DNA of 64,000 nt from an uncultured Hydrogenophaga sp. (GTDB lineage Bacteria > Pseudomonadota > Gammaproteobacteria > Burkholderiales > Burkholderiaceae_C). Position 1 is the first letter of the stretch. Each line of letters begins with the position of its first letter. The stretch lies in contig NZ_OY288135.1 in the NCBI RefSeq assembly GCF_958439165.1, positions 31,704 through 95,703 of the forward strand, in the 5' to 3' direction. A program made the position numbers and the translations under genes. Shown piece after piece: positions 45,436-53,688 of the stretch. Under the pieces are notes generated by a model. That model did no database searches. It had not been told where the DNA came from and saw only the letters and a list, made by a program, of their open reading frames with translations.

Positions 45436-45444
45436 AAATAACCA
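45426..45444. promoter_or_regulatory. Candidate MarR operator, perfect 7-5-7 palindrome
   Basis: TGGTTAT-AAAAA-ATAACCA is a perfect 19-bp inverted repeat in the 142-bp gap between the leftward crotonase operon and the rightward ligase gene. It covers the -10 of the rightward promoter and also contains TATAAC on the minus strand, so one bound dimer could block both directions. The size and symmetry fit MarR-family operators, and the cognate regulator is likely the MarR protein at the end of the leftward operon. Confidence 0.65.
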
Positions 45445-45499
45445 AATCAACCAGCCCGGGGCGCAATGTTCACCGGGTTTTCCCTGATCGGAGACCACC

Positions 45500-47326
45500 A
45501 TGAACGCGTTCGCCTCGATCGCCGACATCGAAGCGCTGGAGCGGCATCCAGCCCCGGCGGCCAGCACGCCCTATGGCCTGATCTGCCAGGCCGCCAGCCG
45601 CTGGCCGCAGCGCGTGGCCTTCACCTGGCTGCCCGATGCCGATCTGTCCACGCCGCCGCAGTCCGTCACCTACGCGCAGCTGCTGGGCGACATCCACCGC
45701 GCCGCGAACGCCCTGCGCGCCCTCGGTGTCGGGCCGGACGATGCGGTGGCCCTGCTGGCGCCCAACATGCCCCAGGCCCATGCGGTGCTGTGGGGGGCGC
45801 AACTGGCCGGGCGGGTCTGCCCCATCAACACGCTGCTGCAGGCCGACCACATCGCAGCGCTGCTGCAGGCCAGCGGTGCCAGGGTGGTGGTGGCCCTCGG
45901 GCCGCACCCGGACCTGGCGGTCTGGTCGGCCGTGCAGCAGGCCTGCGAAGGGATGGCCGTGGCCAGGGTGGCCATCGACGCGGGCCAGCCGGCACCCGGT
46001 GCACTGGACCTGCAAGCCCTCATGCAGGCGCAGCCCGACACACTGACCTTCGAGCCCGACCTGAGCCCCGACCGGGTGGTGGCGCTGTTCCACACCGGCG
46101 GCACCACCGGCGCGCCCAAGCTGGTGCAGCACACCGGTGCCAACGAGGCCCACACGGCGCGCTGGGCACCGCTGTTCTACGGCGCCGACGAGCACAGCGT
46201 GGAGGTCAACGGCTTTCCGCTGTTCCATGTGGCCGGTGCCTTTGTTTACGGCCTGTCGATGCTCTCGGTGGGCGCGCGCCAGGTGCTGCCCACGCTGGCC
46301 GGCATGCGCAACGCCGCCTTCGTTCAGCGCTACTGGCGCTTCTGCGAGCGCGAAGGCGTGACCCACGTGGCCTGCGTGCCCACCGTCCTGACCAGCCTGC
46401 TGAATGTGCCGGTGGATGCGGACATTGCATCGGTGCGGGCCGCCTTCACCGGCGGCTCGCCGCTGCCGGCCGAACTGGCCCAACGCTTCGAGACTGCCAC
46501 CGGTATCGCGGTGCGCAACATCCTGGGCATGACCGAATGCGCCGGTCTGGTCAGCATCGAGCCGCTGGCCGGGCCACGCACGCCGGGCTCGGCCGGCCTG
46601 CGGCTGCCGTTCACCGAGGTGCATGCGGTGCCCTGGCGCGACGGGGCAGCGGTGCTGGACGAGCGCTGCCTGCCGGGAGCCACCGGCGTGATCGTGCTGC
46701 GGGGCCCGCACATCGGTCCCGGGTACCTGGATGGGCGCCGCAACGCGGGTCTGTTCGAGGACGGCTGGGTGATCTCCGGCGACCTGGGTCATGTCGATGA
46801 TGAAGGCCGCATCCACATCACCGGCCGGGCCAAGGACGTGATCATCCGGGGCTCGCACAACATCGACCCCGGCCTGGTGGAAGACGCGTTCCTGGCCCAC
46901 CCGGCGGTGGCGCAATGCGCGGTGGTGGCCGAGCCCGACCCCTATGCCGGCGAGGTGCCGGCCGCCTTCGTGGTGCTGCGCCCGGGTGCCGAGCTGCAGG
47001 CCGATGCCCTGCTGGCCGAGGTGGCCCCGCAGGTCTATGAGCGCCCGGCCTGCCCGAAGCGGGTGGTGCTGGTGCCGGCCTTGCCGCTGACCGCCATCGG
47101 CAAGGTGTTCAAGCCGGCATTGCGGCTGCAGGCCATCGAGCTGCGGCTCACCGACATGGCCCGCGAACTGGCCCCGGACCGTCCGGTGGCGGTGCAGGCC
47201 CGCGAGGAGGGCGGGGTGCAGCGCGCCCGCATCACCCTGGCCGGCCCGGCCGATGCGGCGCTGGCCGAACGGCTGCGTGCCGCGCTGGCGGCCGTGGCGG
47301 TGCCGGTGGACATCGCCTTCGGCTGA
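45500..47326 (+). CDS. Acyl-CoA synthetase (AMP-forming), second ligase
   Basis: The 608-residue ANL-superfamily ligase has the P-loop-like FHTGGTTGAPKLVQHT, ILGMTECAGLVSIEP, SGDLGHVDDEGRIHITGRAKDVIIRGSHNIDP with the hinge Asp, and the catalytic-lysine end PLTAIGKVFKPALR. It is a short/medium-chain or aromatic acyl-CoA ligase. It is transcribed divergently from the feruloyl-CoA-synthetase operon and shares the operator region, so a related acid (e.g. a different hydroxycinnamate) is plausible. GGAGA precedes the start at 45500. Confidence 0.85.
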   Translation: MNAFASIADIEALERHPAPAASTPYGLICQAASRWPQRVAFTWLPDADLSTPPQSVTYAQLLGDIHRAANALRALGVGPDDAVALLAPNMPQAHAVLWGAQLAGRVCPINTLLQADHIAALLQASGARVVVALGPHPDLAVWSAVQQACEGMAVARVAIDAGQPAPGALDLQALMQAQPDTLTFEPDLSPDRVVALFHTGGTTGAPKLVQHTGANEAHTARWAPLFYGADEHSVEVNGFPLFHVAGAFVYGLSMLSVGARQVLPTLAGMRNAAFVQRYWRFCEREGVTHVACVPTVLTSLLNVPVDADIASVRAAFTGGSPLPAELAQRFETATGIAVRNILGMTECAGLVSIEPLAGPRTPGSAGLRLPFTEVHAVPWRDGAAVLDERCLPGATGVIVLRGPHIGPGYLDGRRNAGLFEDGWVISGDLGHVDDEGRIHITGRAKDVIIRGSHNIDPGLVEDAFLAHPAVAQCAVVAEPDPYAGEVPAAFVVLRPGAELQADALLAEVAPQVYERPACPKRVVLVPALPLTAIGKVFKPALRLQAIELRLTDMARELAPDRPVAVQAREEGGVQRARITLAGPADAALAERLRAALAAVAVPVDIAFG

Positions 47327-47338
47327 GCGACCGGAGCT

Positions 47339-47935
47339 TCACCAGCCCCCGGTGGCCAGCCAGCGGTCGATCTGCTCGAACTTGTCGATGCCCCAGAACG
47401 GCTCGCCGTCCACCCGCACGGTGGGCGACCCGAACACGCCGGCCGCCAGCGCGGCATCCACCTCGGCCCGCAGCAACCGGGCCGCCTCGTCGCCGGCGGC
47501 AGCTTCGGCCAGTGCGGCGCCCACCACCGGCGCCAGGCTCTGCGGGCTGGAGAGGTCCTGCCCCTCACCCCAGTAAGCGCGGTAGAGGCGGTGGGCCACC
47601 CCGGCCGCCTGTTCCGGCTGGTGCGCGGCGGTCCAGGCCATGGCGCGGGCACAGGCCAGCGGCTGCATGACCGGATCGCTCGGGCGGCGCAGCATCGGCA
47701 CCCGGTGTTCGCGGGCGTAGCGCAGCACGTCGCGCTCGGTGTAGGGACCCTTGAGCGGCGTGTCGAGCAGCGGCTTGAGGCCCATCACCTTCATCACCGA
47801 GACGCCCAGCAGCATCGGGTGCCAGCGCACCGTGCGGCCGTGGCGGGCAGCCAGTTCCTCGATGCGCAGTGATGCGAAGTAGCCGTAGGGCGAAATGAAG
47901 TCGAAGTGGAAATCCAGCGGGGCAGAGGCGTTCAT
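47339..47935 (-). CDS. 2-hydroxychromene-2-carboxylate isomerase / DsbA-fold family
   Basis: The 198-residue protein begins LDFHFDFISPYGYFASLRIEELAARHGRTVRWHPMLLG. This is the kappa-class GST / HCCA isomerase signature, with Ser-Pro replacing the CxxC of true DsbA. VFGSPTVRVDGEPFWGIDKFE is the cis-Pro substrate region. In naphthalene pathways NahD interconverts HCCA and trans-o-hydroxybenzylidene pyruvate using glutathione. Here no other naphthalene genes are present, so the substrate is unknown, but the aromatic-catabolism setting fits. It is convergent with the ligase gene (12 bp). Confidence 0.8.
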   Translation of the reverse strand: MNASAPLDFHFDFISPYGYFASLRIEELAARHGRTVRWHPMLLGVSVMKVMGLKPLLDTPLKGPYTERDVLRYAREHRVPMLRRPSDPVMQPLACARAMAWTAAHQPEQAAGVAHRLYRAYWGEGQDLSSPQSLAPVVGAALAEAAAGDEAARLLRAEVDAALAAGVFGSPTVRVDGEPFWGIDKFEQIDRWLATGGW

Positions 47936-48096
47936 GCCGGCATCTTCGCCCGGGCGGGCCGGGGTCGGCTATGCCTTCTTTCCCGGGGGTGGGGTGCATC
48001 CATTGCAAAACGGCATATCTGAAAGACCGGGCAGGGTCTGGCGTGGTCGTCCGCCCGAGCGCACAGTCCACCGTTCAATCACCCATGGAGACAAGC

Positions 48097-49134
48097 ATGA
48101 AACTGATTCCCCGTCGCACCGCGCTGGCTGCCCTTGCCGCCGTGGCCGGACTGGCCTTCGCCGGCTCCGCCATGGCCCAGACCGTGACGCTGCGCCTGCA
48201 CCAGTTCCTGCCGCCGCAAGCCACCATTCCGGCCAAGGCCATCGTGCCCTGGGCCCAGAAGATCGAGGCCGAGTCGGGCGGGCGCATCAAGATCCAGCTG
48301 TTCCACGCCATGCAGCTCGGTGGCACCCCGCCCCAGCTGTTCGACCAGGCGCGCGACGGCGTGGCCGACATCACCTGGACCGTGCTGGGTTACACCCCGA
48401 ACCGCTTCAACAAGACCGAAGTGTTCGAGCTGCCGTTCATGAGCGGCTCGGCCGAGCAGTCCTCGCGTGCCATCCAGGAATACGTCGAGAAGTTCGCCAT
48501 GGACGAATTCAAGGACGTCAAGCTGCTGGCCGCCCACACCCACGGCCCCGGCCTGTTCCACACCAAGCAGCCGGTGACCGGCCTGGAGAGCCTGCGCGGC
48601 ATGAAGATCCGCGGCGGCTCGCGCATCATCAACAACATGCTGGTCAAGCTCGGCGCCACCCCGGTGGGCATGCCGGTGCCGGCCGTGACCGACGCCCTGT
48701 CCAAGGGCACCATCGACGGCACCACCATCCCCTGGGAAGTGACGCCTTCCCTGAAGGTGACCGAGCTGGTGAAAAACCACACCACTTTCGCGGGTGCCGA
48801 GGGCCTCTACACCCAGACCTTCGCGCTGTCGATGAACAAGGCTGCGTACGAGAAGCTGCCGGCCGACCTGAAGAAGGTCATCGACAACAACTCCGGCATC
48901 GAGACCGCAGCCTTCTTCGGCCGCGCCATGGACGAGGGCGACAAGGCCGGCCGTGCCATCGCCGAGAAGGCCGGCAACAACATCGTGGCCCTCGATGTGG
49001 CCGAGACCCAGCGCTGGCGCCGCACCGCGTCGGCGGTGGAGACCGACTGGATCAACGAGGTCAAGGGCAAGGGCATCGACGGCACCAAGCTGGCGGCCGA
49101 AGCACGTGCCCTGATCAAGAAGCACCAGCGATAA
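48097..49134 (+). CDS. dctP: TRAP transporter substrate-binding protein (DctP family)
   Basis: The 345-residue periplasmic protein has a signal peptide (KLIPRRTALAALAAVAGLAFAGSAMA). DctP-family features follow: LRLHQFLPPQATIPAKAIVPWAQKIEAESGGRIKIQLF, GVADITWTVLGY, LRGMKIRGGSRIINNMLVKLGATPVGMPV and the conserved Arg that clamps the ligand carboxylate. It is preceded by GGAG. TRAP binding proteins for lignin-type aromatic acids are known (e.g. in Rhodopseudomonas palustris); an aromatic ligand here is inferred from the flanking catabolic genes. Confidence 0.88.
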   Translation: MKLIPRRTALAALAAVAGLAFAGSAMAQTVTLRLHQFLPPQATIPAKAIVPWAQKIEAESGGRIKIQLFHAMQLGGTPPQLFDQARDGVADITWTVLGYTPNRFNKTEVFELPFMSGSAEQSSRAIQEYVEKFAMDEFKDVKLLAAHTHGPGLFHTKQPVTGLESLRGMKIRGGSRIINNMLVKLGATPVGMPVPAVTDALSKGTIDGTTIPWEVTPSLKVTELVKNHTTFAGAEGLYTQTFALSMNKAAYEKLPADLKKVIDNNSGIETAAFFGRAMDEGDKAGRAIAEKAGNNIVALDVAETQRWRRTASAVETDWINEVKGKGIDGTKLAAEARALIKKHQR

Positions 49135-49178
49135 TCCGCGACCGTCGCGCCCGCGCGGCGGTGACCCCGCCGCGCCAC

Positions 49179-49221
49179 GCCGAAGTCCTGCCCACCGCGC
49201 GCCGGACCTCGGCTTTTTTTT
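49179..49221 (+). terminator. Terminator/attenuator between dctP and dctQ
   Basis: GCCGAAGTCC (49179-49188) pairs with GGACCTCGGC (49204-49213) with one mismatch, and eight T follow immediately. It is a strong intrinsic terminator in the middle of the TRAP operon, 45 bp after dctP and just before dctQ. Partial read-through would give many binding proteins per membrane complex. Confidence 0.8.
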
Positions 49222-49227
49222 GAACGG

Positions 49228-49716
49228 GTGATCCCCTTGAAGCTGCTCTCATTCCTTGCACAGGCCTGCGCCGTGCTGGCCGGCCTGCTGCTGACAGCCA
49301 TCACGCTGGTGACCTGCCTGAGCCTGATCGGCCGCAACACCACCGGCCAGACGCTGGTGGGCGATTACGAGCTCACCGCCGTGGCGGCCGGAGCGGCCAT
49401 CGCGCTGTTCATGCCGTGGTGCCAGATGCGGCGCGAACACATCATCGTGGACTTCTTCACCGCCCGCATGCCGGCCGGCGTGAACGCGCTGCTCGACCGC
49501 TTCGGCTCGCTGGTGCTGGCAACCGTGATGGGCCTGCTGACCTGGCGCACCAGCGTCGGCGCACTCAGCTCCCACAGCTCCCAGACCACCACCATGATGC
49601 TGGGCTTTCCCGAGTGGATCGTCTACACCGCGATGGTGCCGCCGCTGGCCCTGACCGCCGTCATCGCTCTGGCCCAGACCTTTTCTTCCGCCACTGCCCA
49701 GGAGCAAGGCCAATGA
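49228..49716 (+). CDS. dctQ: TRAP transporter small permease (DctQ family)
   Basis: The 162-residue protein has four transmembrane helices and the DctQ signature LVGDYELTAVAAGAAIALFMPWCQMRREHIIVDFF. It starts with GTG at 49228, only 7 bp after the terminator T-run; a TTG at 49237 is the alternative. DctQ anchors the large subunit and contributes to docking of the binding protein. Its stop overlaps dctM by 4 bp. Confidence 0.88.
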   Translation: MIPLKLLSFLAQACAVLAGLLLTAITLVTCLSLIGRNTTGQTLVGDYELTAVAAGAAIALFMPWCQMRREHIIVDFFTARMPAGVNALLDRFGSLVLATVMGLLTWRTSVGALSSHSSQTTTMMLGFPEWIVYTAMVPPLALTAVIALAQTFSSATAQEQGQ

Positions 49717-51032
49717 GTTCCCTGTCCATGGCCGGCCTGATCTTCGGCTGCATGCTGGCGCTGATGATCATCCGCGTGCCGATCGCCATCTCGATGTTCG
49801 TGGCCGGCTGCTTCGGCTACATCGCCCAGGTCGGCCTGCCGCCGTTCTTCAACAACCTCAACGGCCTGGCCTACGCCCGCTTCGCCAGCTACGACCTGTC
49901 GGTCATCCCGCTGTTCATCCTGATGGGCAACTTCGCCACCCAGGGCGGCATCTCCAAGGCGCTGTTCCAGTTCGCCAGCGTCGTCATGGCCCGCTTCAAG
50001 GGCGGCCTGGCCATGGCGGCGGTGATGGCCAGCGCGGCCTTCGGCGCCATCTGCGGATCGTCCATCGCCACCGCCGCCACCATCACCCAGGTGGCCCTGC
50101 CCGAGATGAAGCGCCACGGCTACTCCGGCCGGCTGGCCACCGGCACGCTGGCGGCCGGCGGCACGCTGGGCATCCTGATTCCGCCCTCGGTGCCGCTGGT
50201 GATCTACGCCATCCTGACCGAGCAGAACATCGCCAAGCTGTTCGCGGCGGCCACCATTCCCGGCGTCATCGCGATGCTGGGCTACATGATCGCGATCGCG
50301 GTCTATGTGCGGCTGGTCCCGGGCCACGCCCCCGAACACGCCACCGAACATCCCCGCATGACCACCGAAGCGCTGTGGGGCGTGCTGCCGATCGCGGCCG
50401 TGTTCCTGCTGGTGTTCGGCGGCATCTACGGCGGCCTGTTCACGCCCACCGAGGGCGCGGGCGTGGGTGCTGCGGCCACCTTCATTGCGGCACTGCTCAA
50501 GCGCGAACTGACCTGGGCCAAGATCCGCCACTGCTTCCTGTCCACGGCCGGCAGCAGCGCCATGATCTTCCTGATCTTCATCGGCGCCGACCTCATGAAC
50601 TCTTCGCTGGCGCTGACCCAGGTGCCGGCCCAGCTGGCCGAGGTGATCAAGGGCTGGGAGGTGTCACCGGTGCTGGTGGTGACCGGCATCCTGCTGTTCT
50701 ACGTGATCCTGGGCGCCGTCATGGACGAGCTCTCCATGATCCTGCTGACCATCCCGATCTTCTTCCCGGTGATCATGGGCCTGGACTTCGGCATGCCGGC
50801 GGAGTCGGTGGCCATCTGGTTCGGCGTGATGGTGCTCATGACGGTCGGCTTCGGCCTGCTGGCACCGCCGGTGGGGCTGAACGTGTATGTGGTCAACGGC
50901 ATGGCCAAGGACGTGCCGATCGCCGAGAGCTACCGGGGCGTGCTGCCGTTCCTGGCCAGCGACGTGCTGCGCACCGCGCTGCTGCTCGCGTTCCCGGCCA
51001 TCACGCTGTGGCTGGTGCAGTTCGTCGGCTGA
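49713..51032 (+). CDS. dctM: TRAP transporter large permease (DctM family)
   Basis: The 439-residue membrane protein has 11-12 helices and the ion-coupled transporter core. Typical segments are LMIIRVPIAISMFVAG, SYDLSVIPLFILMGNFATQGG, AAFGAICGSSIATAATITQVALPEMKRHGYSGRLATGTLAAGGTLGILIPPSV and TVGFGLLAPPVGLNVYVVNG. It is the sodium-driven translocating subunit. It is coupled to dctQ by an ATGA overlap and followed 13 bp later by a dehydrogenase gene. Confidence 0.93.
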   Translation: MSSLSMAGLIFGCMLALMIIRVPIAISMFVAGCFGYIAQVGLPPFFNNLNGLAYARFASYDLSVIPLFILMGNFATQGGISKALFQFASVVMARFKGGLAMAAVMASAAFGAICGSSIATAATITQVALPEMKRHGYSGRLATGTLAAGGTLGILIPPSVPLVIYAILTEQNIAKLFAAATIPGVIAMLGYMIAIAVYVRLVPGHAPEHATEHPRMTTEALWGVLPIAAVFLLVFGGIYGGLFTPTEGAGVGAAATFIAALLKRELTWAKIRHCFLSTAGSSAMIFLIFIGADLMNSSLALTQVPAQLAEVIKGWEVSPVLVVTGILLFYVILGAVMDELSMILLTIPIFFPVIMGLDFGMPAESVAIWFGVMVLMTVGFGLLAPPVGLNVYVVNGMAKDVPIAESYRGVLPFLASDVLRTALLLAFPAITLWLVQFVG

Positions 51033-51045
51033 GGGCGGGCTGAGC

Positions 51046-51963
51046 ATGGCGGACATGGAGCACATGGAGCACATCGGTCTGATCGGTTTTGGCGAGGTCG
51101 GTCGCATCTTTGCTGCCGGTCTCATGGCAGCCGGCGTGGCACGGGTCTCGGCCTGGGACCGCCAGTTCACCGATCCCGCCGTGGCCGCGCAGGCCCCCGC
51201 TGCCCGCGTTCAGGCAGCCGATGGCATGGCGGGCCTGTGCGCCGGGCAGCCGTCACTGCTGATCTCGGCGGTGACCGCCTCGAATGCGCTGCAGGTGGCG
51301 CAGGAGGCCGCACAGCACCTGGTGCCCGGCACCGTCTTCCTCGACCTCAACTCGGCCTCGCCCGGTACCAAGCAGCAGGCGGCCGCCGCCATCGAAGCGG
51401 CCGGGGGCCGCTATGTCGAGGCCGGCGTGATGACCTCGGTGCCGCCCTACGGCATCCGGGTGCCCATGCTGCTGGGTGGCCCGCACGCCGTTGCGCTGCT
51501 GCCGCAGCTGCAGGCCTGGGGCATGCAGGCGCAGGTGGCCAGCGAGCGGCTGGGCGTGGCATCGGCGACCAAGATGTGCCGCAGCGTCATGATCAAGGGC
51601 CTGGAGGCGCTGGTGCTGGAGAGCTATGCCACCGCCCGCCACTACGGGGTGGAAGACGCCATGATCGCCACGCTGCAGGAGACCTTTCCCGGCATCGACT
51701 GGCAGCGCCAGGGCAGCTACTTCTTCAGCCGCGTGGCCCAGCACGGTCAGCGCCGCGCCGAGGAGATGCGCGAGGCGGCGCAGACGGTGCGCGAAGCCGG
51801 TTTCGAGCCCTTCATGGCCAGTGCCATCGCCGACAAGCACCAGTGGATGGCCGACCAGGCCCGGGCCGGGCTGTTCGCCGATCTGCCGCGCGAACCGGGC
51901 TGGGCCGATTTCGCCGACCACCTGCTCAAGGCGCGCCCCGATCCATCGGCCGATCGCTCCTAA
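51046..51963 (+). CDS. NAD(P)-binding oxidoreductase with DUF1932 C-terminal domain
   Basis: The 305-residue protein starts MADMEHMEHIGLIGFGEVGRIFAAGL, with a Rossmann GxGxxG motif. It has the beta-hydroxyacid-dehydrogenase-like middle (LDLNSASPGTKQQ, ATKMCRSVMIKGLEAL with a likely catalytic Lys) and a helical C-terminal half of the DUF1932 type. The family resembles 6-phosphogluconate dehydrogenases, and the substrate is unknown. It follows dctM by 13 bp and is often near protocatechuate 4,5-cleavage genes. It is convergent with the LysR gene, overlapping by 3 bp. Confidence 0.8.
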   Translation: MADMEHMEHIGLIGFGEVGRIFAAGLMAAGVARVSAWDRQFTDPAVAAQAPAARVQAADGMAGLCAGQPSLLISAVTASNALQVAQEAAQHLVPGTVFLDLNSASPGTKQQAAAAIEAAGGRYVEAGVMTSVPPYGIRVPMLLGGPHAVALLPQLQAWGMQAQVASERLGVASATKMCRSVMIKGLEALVLESYATARHYGVEDAMIATLQETFPGIDWQRQGSYFFSRVAQHGQRRAEEMREAAQTVREAGFEPFMASAIADKHQWMADQARAGLFADLPREPGWADFADHLLKARPDPSADRS

Positions 51964-52868
51964 GCCGGGTTCAGCACCTCCGCCATGATGCGGCGGATGA
52001 GTTCCAGCGTGGTCTGTTGCGTCAGGGTGGCCGGGCGCTGCTGGCTGATGGCCAGGCTCAGCCGGGTGCGCAGCGGCGGAACGGTGGGCCGCAGCCGGTA
52101 GGCCGAGGGCCGGATCGAGCCCAGCACCGCCTGGCGCGAGAGCAGGGCGGCGCCGGCCCCGTCGGCCACCAGTTCCAGGATCGCAGGCACCCCGTCGATC
52201 TCCAGCGCCACCTGCGGCTTGCAGCCGATGGCCGCCATCTCGGTTTCCACCAGCATGCGCACCGCGTTCGGTCGGCTTGGTATGACCAGCGGCATCTGCG
52301 CCACTTCGTCCAGCGGCACCGGGGCGGCGGGTGGGTCTTCGGCCAGGCCGGCCGGGCGGGGCTGCACCAGCCACAGGGTTTCTTCATGCAGCGGGTGCAG
52401 GTCCAGCTCGGGCAGGGGCTGGGCGTTGTAGAGCACCGCGATGTCCAGGCGACCGGTCAGCAGCCATTCCTGCATGGTCACCGACAGGGCTTCGCTGATC
52501 GACAGGCTGGCTTGCGGCAGCTGCTGGCGGAAGGCGCGGGTCAGCGGCACGGCGAGCACCTTGGCCAAGCTGGGCGGCAGGCCGATGGCGACCCGTCCGG
52601 CCAGTGCGCCGCGTACCCGGCCCAGCTCCTCGCGAGCCCGCTCCACCTGGTGCAGGATGCCGCGCCCATGTTCCAGCAGCAGCTTGCCGGCATCGGTGGG
52701 CGTGGCGCCGCGCCCGTTGCGCACCAGCAGGGTCTGGCGCAGCTCCACCTCCAGCAGCCGCACCTGGCGCGAGAGCGCCGGTTGCGCCACGTCCAGGGCG
52801 ATGGCGGCCCGCGTGAAGCTGCCCAGTTCGGCCACGCGCACAAAGTATTCGAGCTGCTTGAGATCCAT
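51960..52868 (-). CDS. LysR-family regulator of the protocatechuate 4,5-cleavage operon
   Basis: The 302-residue protein has the LysR helix-turn-helix MDLKQLEYFVRVAELGSFTRAAIALDVAQPALSRQVRLLEVEL and a periplasmic-binding-like effector domain. It is divergent from the lig operon with a 104-bp spacer, the usual layout of an activator and its target. In Comamonas the pmd genes are controlled by the LysR-type PmdR, and this is a likely counterpart. A perfect 16-bp palindrome covers its start codon. The frame is open to 53003, but MDLKQLEYF is the family start. Confidence 0.87.
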   Translation of the reverse strand: MDLKQLEYFVRVAELGSFTRAAIALDVAQPALSRQVRLLEVELRQTLLVRNGRGATPTDAGKLLLEHGRGILHQVERAREELGRVRGALAGRVAIGLPPSLAKVLAVPLTRAFRQQLPQASLSISEALSVTMQEWLLTGRLDIAVLYNAQPLPELDLHPLHEETLWLVQPRPAGLAEDPPAAPVPLDEVAQMPLVIPSRPNAVRMLVETEMAAIGCKPQVALEIDGVPAILELVADGAGAALLSRQAVLGSIRPSAYRLRPTVPPLRTRLSLAISQQRPATLTQQTTLELIRRIMAEVLNPA

Positions 52869-52882
52869 GATGGCGCCATCAT
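52867..52882. promoter_or_regulatory. 16-bp palindrome over the LysR start codon
   Basis: ATGATGGC-GCCATCAT is a perfect palindrome containing the LysR ATG (minus strand 52866-52868). A second short dyad, CTAGC-T-GCTAG (52900-52910), lies 17 bp further into the spacer. Either could be part of a regulator site; no clean T-N11-A LysR box was identified with confidence. Confidence 0.35.
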
Positions 52883-52972
52883 AGTTATCTGCTTTTGTTC
52901 TAGCTGCTAGCCGGCCCCTCGGCTTTGCGCACACCGGGTCGCTGGCCACAATCGCCGCAAGGCCACGACACC

Positions 52973-53656
52973 ATGAACCCATCCACCCTCCGAGGCATTT
53001 CATCCATGGCCACGCGCGCGCTGCTGGCCGAATTCACGACGGCCTACACAGAGGCCAGCGGGCAGCCGGTGCAGATCGAGTCGGTGGGCGGGGTGGATGC
53101 CGCCAGGCGCGTGGCGGCCGGCGAGGCCTTCGACCTCGTGGTGCTGGCCAGCGATGCGATCGACCGGCTGATCGCGGCCGGTCACCTGGCGCCGGGCCGT
53201 ATCGACCTGGTGCAGTCGGCGGTGGCCGTGGCCGTACCCGCCGGCCAACCCTTGCCCGACCTGACAAACCAGGCCACGTTGCGCTGCGCGGTGCTGTCCG
53301 CACCCACCATCGGGTATTCCACCGGACCCAGCGGCGTTGCGCTGCAGGCGCTGTTTGCGCGCTGGGGTCTGGCCGACGAGCTGGCCCGCCGCACGGTGCA
53401 GGCGCCGCCCGGTGTGCCGGTGGCTTCGCTGGTGGCGCAAGGGCAGGTGGCCCTGGGCTTCCAGCAGCTCAGCGAAATGATGAACGTGCCCGGCATCACG
53501 CTGGCGGGCACGCTGCCGCCCGATGCGGCCATCGTCACCACCTTCAGCGCCGGCATGCCGGCCGGTGCCCAGGGCCGTGTGCAGGCCCTGCTGGATTTCA
53601 TGAACACCCCGGCCGCCGCCGAGGTCAAGCGTCGCCACGGCATGGACCCGGCCTGA
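52973..53656 (+). CDS. Cytoplasmic ModA-like substrate-binding-fold protein
   Basis: The 227-residue protein resembles ModA-type type II periplasmic binding proteins. It has VGGVDAARRVAAGEAFDLVVLASDAIDRLIAAGHL, TIGYSTGPSGVALQALFARWGL, SLVAQGQVALGFQQLSEMMNVPGI and a C-terminal FMNTPAAAEVKRRHGMDP. There is no signal peptide: the first residues (MNPSTLRGISSMATRALL) run straight into the first strand and helix of the fold, so it should stay in the cytoplasm. No permease or ATPase accompanies it. It is the first gene of the lig operon, 32 bp before ligJ. It may be a binding or sensor protein, or a non-transport enzyme on this fold; the role is unknown. Confidence 0.75.
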   Translation: MNPSTLRGISSMATRALLAEFTTAYTEASGQPVQIESVGGVDAARRVAAGEAFDLVVLASDAIDRLIAAGHLAPGRIDLVQSAVAVAVPAGQPLPDLTNQATLRCAVLSAPTIGYSTGPSGVALQALFARWGLADELARRTVQAPPGVPVASLVAQGQVALGFQQLSEMMNVPGITLAGTLPPDAAIVTTFSAGMPAGAQGRVQALLDFMNTPAAAEVKRRHGMDPA

Positions 53657-53688
53657 CGCCAGCCCCCGCATCCCCAGGAGACCCATTG

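Noticed and set aside
42307..45441. 1044-codon plus-strand open frame
   Set aside because: It is antisense to the SDR, feruloyl-CoA-synthetase-like and crotonase genes, and its composition is typical of a shadow frame.
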